Below, one piece after another: positions 45,154-55,488 of a stretch of DNA of 64,000 bases. The notes below the pieces were generated by a model. The model was given only the letters and a program-made list of their open reading frames with translations. It did no database searches and was not told the DNA's origin. This stretch comes from Actinoalloteichus fjordicus (GTDB lineage: Bacteria; Actinomycetota; Actinomycetes; Mycobacteriales; Pseudonocardiaceae), in the NCBI RefSeq assembly GCF_001941625.1, contig NZ_CP016076.1, forward strand, positions 6,990,001 through 7,054,000, given 5' to 3'. Position 1 is the stretch's first letter, and each line of letters begins with the position of its first letter. The translations under genes and the position numbers were made by a program.

Positions 45154-45917
45154 ATGGCCGACCGTGCTGCCGACGAACTGTTTCTCGACTGGTCTCGTCG
45201 CCACACGACGCCCCTGGCCACCCTGGACCCCGACGCGCCGCTGGATGATCTGGAGCCCTAGCGCGCGATCATCGGCGACGCCCGCGTCGTGTCCGTCGGC
45301 GAGAACGCACACTTCGTCGGTGCGAGAGTCGTTCATGGCCGAGTCGGTGCGCTGGCATCTCGACCGGTCCGGCCCCGACGCACGCATCGTGCTCGCCGCC
45401 CACAACAACCATGTGCAGAAGACCTCGGTCAGCTTCGACGGTGCACTCACCGGCCTGCCGATGGGTCTGCACCTGCACCGCCTGCTCGGCGAGGACTATC
45501 GGGCGATCGCACTCACCCACACCGCCGACCACGCCCCCGGAGATGTATCCCGACGAGGCGGCCGAACTCGGGTTCACGGTGGCAGGCACCCGCCTCGACC
45601 CGCCCGTCGAGGGCAGCATCGAAGCGGCGCTCATCGCGGCGGGCCGAGGTGAGGAGCTGAGCCTGACCGACCTCCGGGCCTCGCGTGGCGCCACCGCGAG
45701 CGGGCGTGCGCTGACCGGCATCCGCACCCAGTCCGCGATCATCAAGACCCCGCTGATCGAGGCCTTCGACGCCGTCGTGTCCAGTCCCACTGCCACCACC
45801 GACGAGGCGTTCCCGCGACTAGCCTCGGTCGGCAGCGGCGCGGTGTCGGCGGCAGGCGCCGACACCGTCGGGCATCCGATGGCCGCAGGCAGATCCGTCG
45901 AGGCCTTCGTCAGGTGA
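45154..45917 (+). pseudogene. Decayed erythromycin esterase family gene
   Basis: The 5' part reads MADRAADELFLDWSRRHTTP then a TAG at 45259-45261, followed in frame by RAIIGDARVVSVGENAHFV, the catalytic Glu/His segment of the esterase family. A jump then removes about 150 residues. Another frame gives ESVRWHLDRSG and IVLAAHNNHVQKTSVSFDG, and a third gives PDEAAELGFTVAGTRLDPP with RTQSAIIKTPLIEAFDAVV. One nonsense codon, two frameshifts and an internal deletion make it non-functional. Confidence 0.85.
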
Positions 45918-45983
45918 AGAAGACCCCGCGCCGGTCAGGAGCAGCCGCGCGACAGCTGCTGGACGGGCGGGTGTGCGGTCGGA

Positions 45984-46496
45984 TCAGGACGACGGCGGTT
46001 CGGGCTCGTCCCGGCTGGCCTCGGGTGTCGAGTCCGCCGAGATCGCCGACGCCGCGCCACCGCGACGCTCCCAGTTCAGGAAGCGCCCCGAGTTGGTGGA
46101 GACGTCACCGACCAGCCAGAACAGCAGCGCCGCATCATCGGTGAAGCCGATGATCGGCAGGATCTCGGGGATGAGGTCGATGGGCGAGATCAGATAGACG
46201 CCCGCCAGCGCCCACAGCGCCAGGTGGCGACGCCGCATGCCCGGATACTCGCGTCCCGCCGACCGGATCAGCCGAGGGACGGCACGCAGTCTGCGCACCG
46301 GGCCGCCGACCGGCTCGGTCTCCGGGGAGTCACGACGCGCCCTGGCTCGCCGCATCAGGGCGACGGCCAGCACCACGCCGCCGAGGATGAGAAGGGACAG
46401 GCCGAGCGCGTCCGGATCGAGGCCGAAAACCTCGGCGGTCCCGGCGAAGTAGGAGAACAGCCCGGCCAGGACGAGCACTATGCCGAAGAGGATCAT
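45984..46496 (-). CDS. YkvA (DUF1232) family membrane protein
   Basis: The 170-residue protein has two N-terminal membrane helices (MILFGIVLVLAGLFSYFAG and LGLSLLILGGVVLAVALM), a basic linker, then the DUF1232 helix pair with YLISPIDLIPEILPIIGFTDDAALLFWL, the family signature. The function of this widespread domain is not established. ATG 46496 has GGAGGT upstream. It is the last gene before ino1 on the same strand but has its own start signals. Confidence 0.85.
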   Translation of the reverse strand: MILFGIVLVLAGLFSYFAGTAEVFGLDPDALGLSLLILGGVVLAVALMRRARARRDSPETEPVGGPVRRLRAVPRLIRSAGREYPGMRRRHLALWALAGVYLISPIDLIPEILPIIGFTDDAALLFWLVGDVSTNSGRFLNWERRGGAASAISADSTPEASRDEPEPPSS

Positions 46497-46652
46497 GGTC
46501 GAACGACCTCCGAGGTCCTCAGCCGGCGACCGGCCCGCCCCGGTCCAGACAGGGCGGGCACGGCAGCCTGCGGTATCAGTGCTACTCCACGTCGGCGGGC
46601 ACGCCTCATGCCGAGGTGGTGCGGGCGAAGCCGGCGGCCCGCCCACACGAGG

Positions 46653-47744
46653 TCAACGCTCGACGTCGCCGCGAATGAACTCCTCGACCCGCTCCCGCGC
46701 CACCGAGTCCGAGTACTGCTCCGGCGGGGACTTCATGAAGTACGAGGCCGCCGACAGGATCGGACCGCCGATACCTCGGTCCTTCGCGATCTTCGCCGCG
46801 CGCACCGCGTCGATGATGATGCCCGCCGAGTTCGGCGAGTCCCAGACCTCGAGCTTGTACTCCAGGCTCAACGGGACGTCGCCGAATGCGCGTCCCTCAA
46901 GCCGGACGTAGGCCCACTTGCGGTCGTCGAGCCACTGCACGTAGTCCGACGGTCCGATGTGGACGTTGCGCTTGCCGAGGTCGCGATCGACCTGTGAGGT
47001 CACCGCCTGCGTCTTGGAGACCTTCTTCGACTCCAGCCGGTCCCGCTCCAACATGTTCTTGAAGTCCATGTTGCCGCCCACGTTGAGCTGCATGGTGCGG
47101 TCCAGCAGCACGCCCCGGTCCTCGAAGAGCCTGGCCATCACGCGGTGGGTGATCGTCGCGCCGACCTGCGACTTGATGTCGTCGCCGATGATCGGCACGC
47201 CCGCCTCGCGGAACCGCTCAGCCCACACCGGGTCGGAGGCGATGAACACCGGCAGTGCGTTGACGAAGGCGACACCGGCCTCCAGCGCGGCGGCGGCGTA
47301 ATGCCGGGCGGCGTCCTCGGAGCCGACGGGCAGGTAGCACACCAGCACGTCCGCCGCGCTCTCCCGCAGCGCCGCGACCACGTCGACCGGGGCCTCGTCG
47401 GACTCCTCGATCATCTCGCGGTAGTAGCGGCCCAGGCCGTCCAGCGTCGTGCCGCGCTGCACCGGCACGCCCAGCGGGGGCACGTCACAGATCTTGATGG
47501 TGTTGTTCTCGCTGGCGACGATCGCCTCCGAGAGGTCGCGGCCGACCTTCTTGGCGTCCACGTCGAACGCGGCGACGAACTCGATGTCGCGGACGTGGTA
47601 CTCGCCGAACTCAACGTGCATCAGGCCCGGGACCTGGGTGTCTGGAGCAGCGTCCTGGTAGTACTGGACACCCTGCACCAGCGATGCCGCACAGTTGCCG
47701 ACGCCGACGATTGCCACCCGCACGCTACGACGATCTACGCCCAT
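46653..47744 (-). CDS. ino1: Inositol-3-phosphate synthase
   Basis: The 363-residue protein is of the compact actinobacterial type: NAD-binding [16 protein letters not shown] near residue 10, [49 protein letters not shown] and [12 protein letters not shown] with the catalytic lysines. It isomerises glucose-6-phosphate to inositol-3-phosphate, the precursor of mycothiol and phosphatidylinositol lipids. ATG 47744 is preceded by GGAGGA. The PadR gene lies directly upstream, matching Rv0046c-Rv0047c in M. tuberculosis. Confidence 0.97.
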   Translation of the reverse strand: MGVDRRSVRVAIVGVGNCAASLVQGVQYYQDAAPDTQVPGLMHVEFGEYHVRDIEFVAAFDVDAKKVGRDLSEAIVASENNTIKICDVPPLGVPVQRGTTLDGLGRYYREMIEESDEAPVDVVAALRESAADVLVCYLPVGSEDAARHYAAAALEAGVAFVNALPVFIASDPVWAERFREAGVPIIGDDIKSQVGATITHRVMARLFEDRGVLLDRTMQLNVGGNMDFKNMLERDRLESKKVSKTQAVTSQVDRDLGKRNVHIGPSDYVQWLDDRKWAYVRLEGRAFGDVPLSLEYKLEVWDSPNSAGIIIDAVRAAKIAKDRGIGGPILSAASYFMKSPPEQYSDSVARERVEEFIRGDVER

Positions 47745-47829
47745 TGCCGGGTCCTCCTTCTTCGAATCCTCAGGTACCGGGGAACGACTGCCAGTCGTCG
47801 CCGGCTGGACGCGGTGGTCCTTGCTTCCT

Positions 47830-48396
47830 CTAGTCACGCGGCCTCCCCGACGACGGCGGGTCCTCGCGCTCGGCCTGTTCATGCGCGATCAACTCGTTGA
47901 GCCAGCGAACCTCGCGCTCGGAACTCTCCAGACCCATCCGGTGCAGTTCGAGCGTGTAGCGGTCGATCTGCTCGCTCGCCCGACCGAGGGTGGAGCGGAA
48001 TCCCTCTCGCCGTTCCTCGACATGACGCCGTCGTCCCTCGAGGATTCGCATCCGCGCTTCCGCCGGGGTGCGCGAGAAGAACGCCAGGTGGATGCCGAAC
48101 GACCCGTCGTCCCACGTCTGCGGGCCCACGTCGACGACTAATTCGGCGAAGCGCTCCTTGCCGTCGGCCGTCAGCTTGTAGACCGTCTTGGCCCGTCGGT
48201 TCCAGGTCCGCTGCACCGCGTCCTCCGCGGACTCGTCGGTGATCAGCCCGGCGACCTGCAGCCTGCGCAGCGTCGGGTAGAGCGAGCCGTAGGAGAAGGC
48301 CCGGAAGGCGCCCAGCAGGTTGTGCAGTCGTTTACGCAGCTCGTAACCGTGCATCGGCGCCTCGTGCAGCAGACCGAGCACCGCCAGTTCGAGCAC
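47830..48396 (-). CDS. PadR family transcriptional regulator
   Basis: The 188-residue protein has the PadR winged helix: [20 protein letters not shown], then [24 protein letters not shown], followed by the wing and a C-terminal helical dimerisation domain (about 100-180). GTG 48396 follows AGGAGGT. It sits 85 bases upstream of ino1, read in the same direction, so it may be cotranscribed with and control ino1. A TATCGG-T-CCGATA palindrome upstream is the likely operator. Confidence 0.92.
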   Translation of the reverse strand: MLELAVLGLLHEAPMHGYELRKRLHNLLGAFRAFSYGSLYPTLRRLQVAGLITDESAEDAVQRTWNRRAKTVYKLTADGKERFAELVVDVGPQTWDDGSFGIHLAFFSRTPAEARMRILEGRRRHVEERREGFRSTLGRASEQIDRYTLELHRMGLESSEREVRWLNELIAHEQAEREDPPSSGRPRD

Positions 48397-48473
48397 GTCG
48401 CACCTCCTAGCACCAGTCATGGCCTCCGACGACCCACCGCTCCACCGCAGCACTGCGATGGATTACCCCACTA

Positions 48474-48486
48474 TATCGGTCCGATA
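48474..48486. promoter_or_regulatory. TATCGG-T-CCGATA palindrome, probable PadR operator
   Basis: A perfect 13-bp palindrome with AT-rich flanks (ACTA before, CATC after) lies 78 bases upstream of the PadR start and 98 bases from the divergent zinc-ribbon gene start. It could control both. Confidence 0.55.
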
Positions 48487-48583
48487 CATCTCACTCATCC
48501 CGGGCGCGGTGAGTGACCGACGACGAGGCGGCGCTCCCCGAACGGCCCATCGCCGGTCGGTCTCCGACACGTACCCTGTCAAC

Positions 48584-48988
48584 GTGCGGACCCAACGACA
48601 GGTGGTCGACTACGCGTTGCAGCGCAAGGCGTTGCTCGCCGGTGTCCACTCCGGTCGGGTCGGGGTGATGGAGGTCTGCGACGCGAGCCCGTACCTGCTG
48701 CGGGCGGCGAAATTTCATGGTCAGCCGAGCGATGTGACCTGCCCGGTGTGCCGCAAGGAGCCGTTGACCCAGGTGTCCTGGATCTACGGTGACGAGCTGA
48801 AGCACGCGGCGGGATCAGCCAGGACCGATGACGAACTCGCCAGGATGGCAACCCTCTTCGAGGAGTTCACCGTCTACGTGGTGGAGGTCTGCCGCACCTG
48901 TAGTTGGAACCACCTGGTGCAGTCATACGTCTTGGGAACGCGCGGCATGGATGACGGACACCCACGGCGGAGGACGGCCTCCGAGTGA
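48584..48988 (+). CDS. Zinc-ribbon DUF5318 family protein
   Basis: The 134-residue protein begins MRTQRQVVDYALQRKALLAG and has two cysteine pairs, CPVC (53-56) and CRTC (103-106), forming a probable zinc ribbon. Between them lie WIYGDELKH and an acidic helix. It corresponds in position and size to Rv0049. Function unknown. The GTG at 48584 fits the family start. It lies just before the penicillin-binding-protein gene on the same strand and may be cotranscribed. Confidence 0.88.
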   Translation: MRTQRQVVDYALQRKALLAGVHSGRVGVMEVCDASPYLLRAAKFHGQPSDVTCPVCRKEPLTQVSWIYGDELKHAAGSARTDDELARMATLFEEFTVYVVEVCRTCSWNHLVQSYVLGTRGMDDGHPRRRTASE

Positions 48989-49085
48989 GTCCGTCGCCAG
49001 TGCGTGCGCGGGCGCGGGAGCGCCAGAGCACAGACGATCACCGAACTGCGTGCCCACCGGGCACGTCGGTGTGGGAGGCCCACTC

Positions 49086-52000
49086 GTGAACGACGCACAC
49101 AACGGCAGGCCGCCTGCCGGCCACACCCCGAGGCCGCAGGTGGAGGGCCAGATGTCGCATGTCCCAGACGAGGCGAGCGGTGCTCGTCCTCGACCGACGG
49201 GTGAACCATCGCCATGGCCGGAAGGGCCGTCAGGCCCACCGGGCGCCCCACGGCACGGACCGCCGCCGGGCGCCTCGGCGCCGCGCGGTGCGGTCAGGCC
49301 GGATCAGCCGCCGCCGGGCGGCTCCTTCACCCCCCCGCCGAACGGCGCGGGACCACCTCGCCACGACGCCAACAATCCTGGCGATTCGGGCAATCCGGCC
49401 AATCGAGGCGGGCCGCGTGACGGATCACACAGTCCCGCAGGCTCGCCCGAGGCCGCCCGGCCCGGCGCGACGCGGGTCCAGGAACGTCCCGCCACGCCGC
49501 CGTCGGGATTCCCCGGCGCGCCAGAGAACGGCGGCCGACCGCCCGCGGGCAGGCCCGGCCCGAACGGAGCCGACGGTTCGACACCGGACGGCCGTCGCGG
49601 CCCGGCAGGCCCGCCGCAGGCCAACGGCGCAGGCGCCCCGGCGGGCCCGAACGGTCATCCGGGACCGGGGCCGAACGGTCATCCGGGGCCGAACGGACAC
49701 CCCGGACCGAACGGGACCGGCCCGAACGGCGCGCCGCGCAACGGCCAGGCTCCCCCTGGACATGCCCCCGACGGCAGGCCCGCAAACGGGCACGCGGCCA
49801 ACGGACAGCCCGCGAACGGGCACGCGCGGAACGGACGGCCGGCCAACGGGCACGCGCCCAACGGACAGCAGCGGGGCGGCCCGAATGGAACCGGCGCCCC
49901 GAACGGACCCGCCGGGCCGAACGGACCGGCAGGACCGCACGGCGCTGCGGCTCCGACCGGCGCGGTCTCCCCGCTGAGCGACCGCCTCGGCGCAGGCGAC
50001 GCACCTGCCCCCGGTGGCCCGGGAGCAGGCGGACAGCCGGGCAGGCAGGCAGCGCCCGGCCAGCGTCCGGACGGCGCGAACGGAGTCCCCCCCGGAGCCA
50101 GCGGCCCGGGAGGCCACCAGCCGAACGGCGCCGCCCAGAACGGCACCGGGCCGGGTGGCCACCCTGGTCCGGGCCGGCCGCCGAACGGCGCCCCGCCCGG
50201 ACCGAGCGCGGGCGGTCGTCCCGGCGAACCGGGCGCGGCTCGTCCCGACGGCAGGCCCGGCACGAACGGCACCCCGGCCGACGGCAGGCCAGGCCCCGGC
50301 CCGGCGGGCATGCAGTCCCCGCCGCCGCAGAACGGTGATCGTCGCCCGCCTCGGCAGGGCGGGCCGTCAGCACTCGGCGCGGCAGCGGCGGGCGCGGCCC
50401 TCGGCGCGGCGGGCGGCGCTGCCGCCGCTGCGGGCATGAACGCAGGCGCCCCGCCCGGCATGGGCACTCCGCCCGGCGGCGTTCCCGGTGCGGGAGCACC
50501 CGGCGGACCCGGCCCGGCCAACGGAGCCCCGCCCGCGCACACCCAGGCACTAAGACAGGGCGCAGGCACCGGACCCCGCCGACCCGGCGAGCCGTCGACG
50601 CAGATGATGCAGCCCGGCGACGAGCAGCCGACGACGCAGATGGAACCCGCGCTGCTGACGCATCGGGAGCCCGCGCAACTCGAGGACGGCTACGACGAGG
50701 ACGACTACTACGACGACGAGGACGATGCGGAGGAGTCCCCGGAGGCGGTGAAGAAGGCGAAGCGCAAGAAGATCTGGCGACGCGTCCGGCGGACCTGTTA
50801 CGTGATGGCAGGCCTCGGCATCCTCACGCCGGTGGTGGCCTTCGCCGTCGGCTACCAGATGTGGGACGTCCAGTCACCAGAGGCGATCCTCGCCGACCTC
50901 GACAAGACCGTCACGGTGACCTACGCCGACGGCAGCGAGATGCTGCGGATCGTCCCGAACGGCGAAGGCGACGGCGACCGGCGCTTCCTGGACTACGAGG
51001 ACATCCCCGAGGACTTCTACAACGGCGTCACGGCCACTGAGGACCCCACGTTCAGAGACAACATGGGATTCTCGCCGGTCGGCATCGTCCGAGCAGCCGT
51101 CACCGGCACCGGCGGCGGTTCCACCATCACCCAGCAGTACGTCAAGCTCTCCACCGGCAACGACGACGGGACCTACGCCCGGAAGTTCCAAGAAGTGGTG
51201 ATGGCATTCAAGCTCACCCAGCAGCAGGATAAGGACTACATCTTCGAGTCCTATGCGAACCTCACCTCCTTCGGCCGCAACACCTACGGGCTGGAAGCGG
51301 GCGCGCAGACCTGGTTCGGCAAGTCGGCCTCGGAGCTGGAGCTCAACGAATCGCTGTTCCTGGCGGGCATCCTCAACGCACCGACACTCTTCGACCCGGA
51401 CAACAACCGGGACGGCATGGAGAACCGCTTCGCCTATGTCGTGAACAAGATGGTGGAGCGGGACCACCTGTCCCAGGCCGAGGCCGACGCCGTCGAGTTC
51501 CCCGACTACCTGCCAAGGGGCGCTGGCGGCGGGACCGGGCGCAGCATCACCGACGTGCACGTCCAGACGCAGATCGAGAACGAGCTCACCGCCCGAGGCA
51601 TCGAGATGGACCAGGTCCGCCGAGAGGGCATGGTCATCCGGACCACCATCGACAAGACAGCCCAGGAGCAGTCCGAGGCCGTGATGGCGGAACACTTCGC
51701 CGGTCAGCCGGACGAGCTGCGCGGCGCGCTGGTCGCCGTGGATCCCGCCAACGGAGCGGTGCGGGCCTACAACGGCGGCGAGTGGAGCGCGGGCATCGAC
51801 TTCGCGGCGGCCAAGCAGCCGCCGGGCTCCTCGTTCAAGCCGTTCGTGGTCGCCGCCGGGCTGAAGCGTGGTCAGGGCCTCGGTGAGTTCTACGACGGCC
51901 GGGAATCGATCGACATCGAGGGCACCACGTTCAGCAACACGGCCCAGTGTCCCACCGGGGCCAACGAACACTGTTCGGTGCGCAACGCGATGCTGGTGTC

Positions 52001-53054
52001 CGCCAACACCCCGTTCATCGACATGGCGCATCAGTTCGGGCCCGGCTCGGTGGCGGAGGCCGCCTGGGAGGCGGGCATCCCCGAAGAGATCAACGGCGAG
52101 CCCACGCTGGTGAACACCGAAGGCTTCACCGCTGCGGGCATCGCACTGGGCCAGTACGAGGTCCGCACCATCGACATGGCCGCCGCCTACGCCACCTTCG
52201 CCAGCGGCGGAGTCCGGCACGATCCGTACTTCGTCGAGTTCGTCGGCCATGAGGGCGACGGGCCCGACGATGAGGTCCTGATCAACCGCGCCGAGGAAGG
52301 GCACGAGGGCGTCCAGGCCTTCGGTCCGCAGAGCAAGGCCGTCGCGGACAACATCACCGAGGTGCTCAAGCCGGTGGCCGCGAACAGCGGACACGACCTG
52401 CCCGGCCGGGAGGTGGCGGCCAAGACCGGCACCCACCAGTTCGCCCAGAGCGCAGGCAACCAGGCGGGGTGGATGGTCGGCTACACACCGCAGATCTCGG
52501 TGGCGGTCTGGGTCGGCTCCGAGGTGCCCGCACCACTGACGGTCAATGCGACCGCGACGAATCCTTCCACCGAGCAGCTCTGGGGACGAAATGTCCCGGC
52601 CTTCTCCTGGAAGGCGTTCATGGAGGCCTACCTCGGTGACAAGGAGGCCGCGAGCTTCCCGACCGACATCACCCAGATCGGCATCTTCCCCGAGCAGCCG
52701 CGGCCCGCGCCCCCGCCTCCGCCCCCGTCGCCGGACTGGGACGACGATCGCGACAGAGACCGCGACGAGGAGGACGGCCGGGACGAGGACGAGGAAGGCG
52801 ACGAGGGGGACGAGAACGGCGAGGGAGGGGAAGGTGACGACGAATCGACCCCGAACCCTCCCACGGATACGACTGAGCCCACTCCGACCGGGCCAGACGA
52901 CTCCTGCTTGTGGCCGGGGCAGTGTGAGGGCGAAGGCGACGGTCGGCCCGGCGATGGTCGGCCCGGCGATCGAGGTACCACGGGATTCGGTTTCAGCCGG
53001 GACGACAGCAGGCCAGAGGTGGCTCCTACCGGAGATGTGCCGTTGCCCAACTGA
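49086..53054 (+). CDS. Class A penicillin-binding protein (transglycosylase/transpeptidase, PonA1-like)
   Basis: The 1,322-residue protein starts with about 570 residues of disordered Pro/Gly/Asn sequence with repeated PNGHPGP and ANGHA-type units. An acidic patch, a basic stretch and a membrane helix (CYVMAGLGILTPVVAFAVGY, about 574-593) follow. The GT51 domain has TEDPTF (Glu652) and GGSTITQQ. The transpeptidase has SSFK (Ser915, Lys918), SAN (972) and KTGT (Lys1113). The C-terminal tail is Pro and Asp/Glu rich. It polymerises and crosslinks peptidoglycan. GTG 49086 has GGGAGG upstream; ATG 49152 is a good alternative. Confidence 0.95.
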   Translation: MNDAHNGRPPAGHTPRPQVEGQMSHVPDEASGARPRPTGEPSPWPEGPSGPPGAPRHGPPPGASAPRGAVRPDQPPPGGSFTPPPNGAGPPRHDANNPGDSGNPANRGGPRDGSHSPAGSPEAARPGATRVQERPATPPSGFPGAPENGGRPPAGRPGPNGADGSTPDGRRGPAGPPQANGAGAPAGPNGHPGPGPNGHPGPNGHPGPNGTGPNGAPRNGQAPPGHAPDGRPANGHAANGQPANGHARNGRPANGHAPNGQQRGGPNGTGAPNGPAGPNGPAGPHGAAAPTGAVSPLSDRLGAGDAPAPGGPGAGGQPGRQAAPGQRPDGANGVPPGASGPGGHQPNGAAQNGTGPGGHPGPGRPPNGAPPGPSAGGRPGEPGAARPDGRPGTNGTPADGRPGPGPAGMQSPPPQNGDRRPPRQGGPSALGAAAAGAALGAAGGAAAAAGMNAGAPPGMGTPPGGVPGAGAPGGPGPANGAPPAHTQALRQGAGTGPRRPGEPSTQMMQPGDEQPTTQMEPALLTHREPAQLEDGYDEDDYYDDEDDAEESPEAVKKAKRKKIWRRVRRTCYVMAGLGILTPVVAFAVGYQMWDVQSPEAILADLDKTVTVTYADGSEMLRIVPNGEGDGDRRFLDYEDIPEDFYNGVTATEDPTFRDNMGFSPVGIVRAAVTGTGGGSTITQQYVKLSTGNDDGTYARKFQEVVMAFKLTQQQDKDYIFESYANLTSFGRNTYGLEAGAQTWFGKSASELELNESLFLAGILNAPTLFDPDNNRDGMENRFAYVVNKMVERDHLSQAEADAVEFPDYLPRGAGGGTGRSITDVHVQTQIENELTARGIEMDQVRREGMVIRTTIDKTAQEQSEAVMAEHFAGQPDELRGALVAVDPANGAVRAYNGGEWSAGIDFAAAKQPPGSSFKPFVVAAGLKRGQGLGEFYDGRESIDIEGTTFSNTAQCPTGANEHCSVRNAMLVSANTPFIDMAHQFGPGSVAEAAWEAGIPEEINGEPTLVNTEGFTAAGIALGQYEVRTIDMAAAYATFASGGVRHDPYFVEFVGHEGDGPDDEVLINRAEEGHEGVQAFGPQSKAVADNITEVLKPVAANSGHDLPGREVAAKTGTHQFAQSAGNQAGWMVGYTPQISVAVWVGSEVPAPLTVNATATNPSTEQLWGRNVPAFSWKAFMEAYLGDKEAASFPTDITQIGIFPEQPRPAPPPPPPSPDWDDDRDRDRDEEDGRDEDEEGDEGDENGEGGEGDDESTPNPPTDTTEPTPTGPDDSCLWPGQCEGEGDGRPGDGRPGDRGTTGFGFSRDDSRPEVAPTGDVPLPN

Positions 53055-53093
53055 CCACGTGAACTACCGATCAGTCGAATGATCGCCAGCCGA

Positions 53094-53121
53094 CGGGGCG
53101 TCCTCCACCGAGGGCGCCCCG
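53094..53121 (+). terminator. Hairpin after the penicillin-binding protein gene
   Basis: CGGGGCGTCCTC (53094-53105) pairs with GAGGGCGCCCCG (53110-53121), 12 bp with one G-U pair and a CACC loop, 40 bases after the stop; TTCGTCGT follows. Confidence 0.65.
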
Positions 53122-53207
53122 TTCGTCGTCTCGGCACACCTCGACACCAGACCTCGGGCTCACGGGCGATCTCCTCGGCCCCGGCATGAGCACGTACGAT
53201 CCGCGGC

Positions 53208-55004
53208 GTGCCCAGTGAGCGGGAGACACGATCCGCAGCGTCGGCCGACGACGCACCGGACTCCGCCGGGCCCGCCGCCGCTGACGGGGCAGGCCTGCCG
53301 ACTTCGCCCGGCGCAGGCTCCGATGCGGTGTCGACGGCCGACGACGGCGCGGGAGGCGGGTCGACCGATCGACCGGCTGCCGACCGAAGCCCGCTGGCGC
53401 AGGACTCCGATCGGATCGGTCCCGGCCATCGGGTCGACACCGCGACGCTGCCGCCCGAGCAGCGCATCGCCCCCACCCGGACGGAGGGCCTCGCCCGCAC
53501 CGCCAGTCGGCTGTTCGGCGGCCCGCTGGGCAGACACGCCGTGGTGGGGCGGCACTGGTTCTGGAGTCCGCTACGGGTCGGCCTGCTCCTGGCGGTCCTC
53601 GCGCTCGCGCTCGGCTGGGGCCTCAAGGCGCCCTGCATCCAGCAGTACGTCGACGACCAGGGCGTGGCACAGCTCGACTGGAGCGGCAACCGACAGTACG
53701 TCGCGATGTGCTACTCGGACATCGTGCCGCTTTACTCGGCCGAGCACCTCGACATCGGCGCCTTCCCCTACCGCGACTCCTGGGTCGAGGACGAGGGCAC
53801 CGACCAGGAGCAGGTCCGGTACATGGAGTACCCGGTGATCACCGGGATGTTCCAGTGGCTCAACGCCGAGCTGACCAGGGCGTGGCTCGGCGTCGCCGAG
53901 ACCGGGCTGGTGCCCACCGCGCTGCCGGTCGCGGTGTACTTCACCATCACCTCGCTGTGGCTGGCCGCAGGCTGGCTCGTCACGGTCTGGGCGGTCACGC
54001 TGCTGGCCCGCCGCAGGCCGTGGGACGCCGCGCTGGTCGCGATCTCGCCGCTGGTCCTGGTCCACGCGTTCACGAACTTCGACACGATCGCCACCGCCTT
54101 CGCCACGGCGGGCATGCTGGCCTGGGCACGTCGACGGCCGGTGCTCGCGGGCGTGCTGATCGGCCTCGGCGCCGCCGCGAAGCTGTACCCGCTGTTCCTG
54201 CTCGGTCCGCTGCTGATCCTGTGTCTCCGGGCGGGTCGGCTCGTGCCCTGGCTGCGGGCCGCGGGCGCCGCCGTCGCGACGTGGACGGCCGTCAATCTGC
54301 CGATCGCGGTGCTGTACCCGGATGGCTGGCGCGAGTTCTACCGGCTGAACAGCGAACGCATCGCCGATCCGGACTCGATCTACAACGTGATCAGCCGGTT
54401 CACGGGCTGGGCTGGCTTCGACGGGCCGTTGGAGCCCGGTCAGACGCCGGTGGTGTTGAACACGGTGACGGCCGTGCTGTTCCTGCTCGGCTGCCTCGGC
54501 ATCGCCTTCGTCGGGCTCACCGCCGCCCGCAGGCCGCGAGTGGCTCAGCTTGCCTTCCTGGTCGTGGCCGTGTTCCTGTTGACCAACAAGGTGTGGAGTC
54601 CGCAGTACTCGTTGTGGCTGGTGCCGCTCGCCGTGCTGGCGCTGCCGCGCTGGCGTCCGCTGCTCGCCTGGATGGCGTTGGACGCCCTGGTCTGGGTGCC
54701 GAGGATGTTCTTCTACCTCGGCGAGGACAACAAGGGCCTGCCCGTCGAGTGGTTCCTCGGCACCGTGGTGCTTCGGGACCTCGCGGTGATCATGCTGTGC
54801 GTGCTGGTGCTGCGCGACGTCTATCGGCCGGAGGGAGACCGCGTCAGATCCTCCGGCGAGGACGACCCCGCAGGCGGTGTGCTCGACGGGGCACCTGACG
54901 TGGTGCGCTGGAACCTGACTCGACGCGCCGAACCGATGATCACCGAGCCCTCCAGCACCGCGGGCTCGGCCTCGACGGACTCCCCGCCGAGCGGGGTGCG
55001 CTGA
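53208..55004 (+). CDS. GT87-type polyprenyl-phosphate-mannose-dependent glycosyltransferase
   Basis: The 598-residue protein has a 110-residue disordered head, then about ten to eleven membrane helices. An extracytoplasmic loop after TM1 carries CYSDIVPLY and [11 protein letters not shown], and the late motif [15 protein letters not shown] matches GT87/DUF2029 enzymes. These transfer mannose or arabinose from lipid-linked donors to envelope glycolipids or proteins. It sits where Rv0051 does in M. tuberculosis. GTG 53208 is the plausible start, after the PBP terminator. Confidence 0.9.
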   Translation: MPSERETRSAASADDAPDSAGPAAADGAGLPTSPGAGSDAVSTADDGAGGGSTDRPAADRSPLAQDSDRIGPGHRVDTATLPPEQRIAPTRTEGLARTASRLFGGPLGRHAVVGRHWFWSPLRVGLLLAVLALALGWGLKAPCIQQYVDDQGVAQLDWSGNRQYVAMCYSDIVPLYSAEHLDIGAFPYRDSWVEDEGTDQEQVRYMEYPVITGMFQWLNAELTRAWLGVAETGLVPTALPVAVYFTITSLWLAAGWLVTVWAVTLLARRRPWDAALVAISPLVLVHAFTNFDTIATAFATAGMLAWARRRPVLAGVLIGLGAAAKLYPLFLLGPLLILCLRAGRLVPWLRAAGAAVATWTAVNLPIAVLYPDGWREFYRLNSERIADPDSIYNVISRFTGWAGFDGPLEPGQTPVVLNTVTAVLFLLGCLGIAFVGLTAARRPRVAQLAFLVVAVFLLTNKVWSPQYSLWLVPLAVLALPRWRPLLAWMALDALVWVPRMFFYLGEDNKGLPVEWFLGTVVLRDLAVIMLCVLVLRDVYRPEGDRVRSSGEDDPAGGVLDGAPDVVRWNLTRRAEPMITEPSSTAGSASTDSPPSGVR

Positions 55005-55234
55005 TCAGGCAGGTCGAGGACGTCGGGCGTCACGAGGGAGTCCATCCTGGCCAGGATCTCGTCGGGCACGTCGAAGTCGAAGAACTCGTCGCGGCGGACC
55101 GCGCGGACGAACCGCAGCCAGACGTCCGTGGTGACCAGTATCGACGGGCCGCGCACCTTCTTCCTGTCCTGCACCCCGATGACGCCGTCTCCGAAGAGCA
55201 CTCGAATGCCACGTCGACTCTGATCACGCATCAC
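54821..55234 (-). CDS. DUF397-like small protein overlapping the GT87 3' end
   Basis: The 137-residue frame has [20 protein letters not shown] then [20 protein letters not shown], which resembles the end of a DUF397 domain (actinobacterial companions of XRE regulators). The last 60 residues are disordered and lie antisense to the end of the glycosyltransferase gene. An ATG pair at 55229-55234 follows GGGGGCGG. No HTH partner gene is adjacent. The N-terminal half is credible; the tail may be a frame read-through. Confidence 0.5.
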   Translation of the reverse strand: MMRDQSRRGIRVLFGDGVIGVQDRKKVRGPSILVTTDVWLRFVRAVRRDEFFDFDVPDEILARMDSLVTPDVLDLPDQRTPLGGESVEAEPAVLEGSVIIGSARRVRFQRTTSGAPSSTPPAGSSSPEDLTRSPSGR

Positions 55235-55488
55235 GTCACCGCCCCCGGTGGGCCCTCGGCCGCACGCTCACCCTCACAAACCTGAATCATGTTCGAACTA
55301 GAGCGTGGGCCCACCCTGCGAGTCCGGCAGCACGAAAGCGGATGGTCGGGAGAAATTCACCCAATCGCCGGTGTCGAGGGCGAGAACCCCTTACGGAAAC
55401 GGGTCGGATAGTCAACACTGAGCATCGGCGGCGGCGGGTTGGTACGCCCCCCGACCAATTCGCCGCCGCCCTCGACTCGTGCCGGACG
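55235..55488. other. Non-coding gap between the two GT87 regions
   Basis: No gene is seen. The stretch 55270-55420 is less GC-rich and may carry the promoter for the DUF397-like frame. Confidence 0.35.

Noticed and set aside
51030-51070. Inactive transglycosylase because the GT51 motif has Asn where many enzymes have His
   Set aside because: Asn at this position is common in actinobacterial PonA proteins as I know them, and the glutamate is intact.
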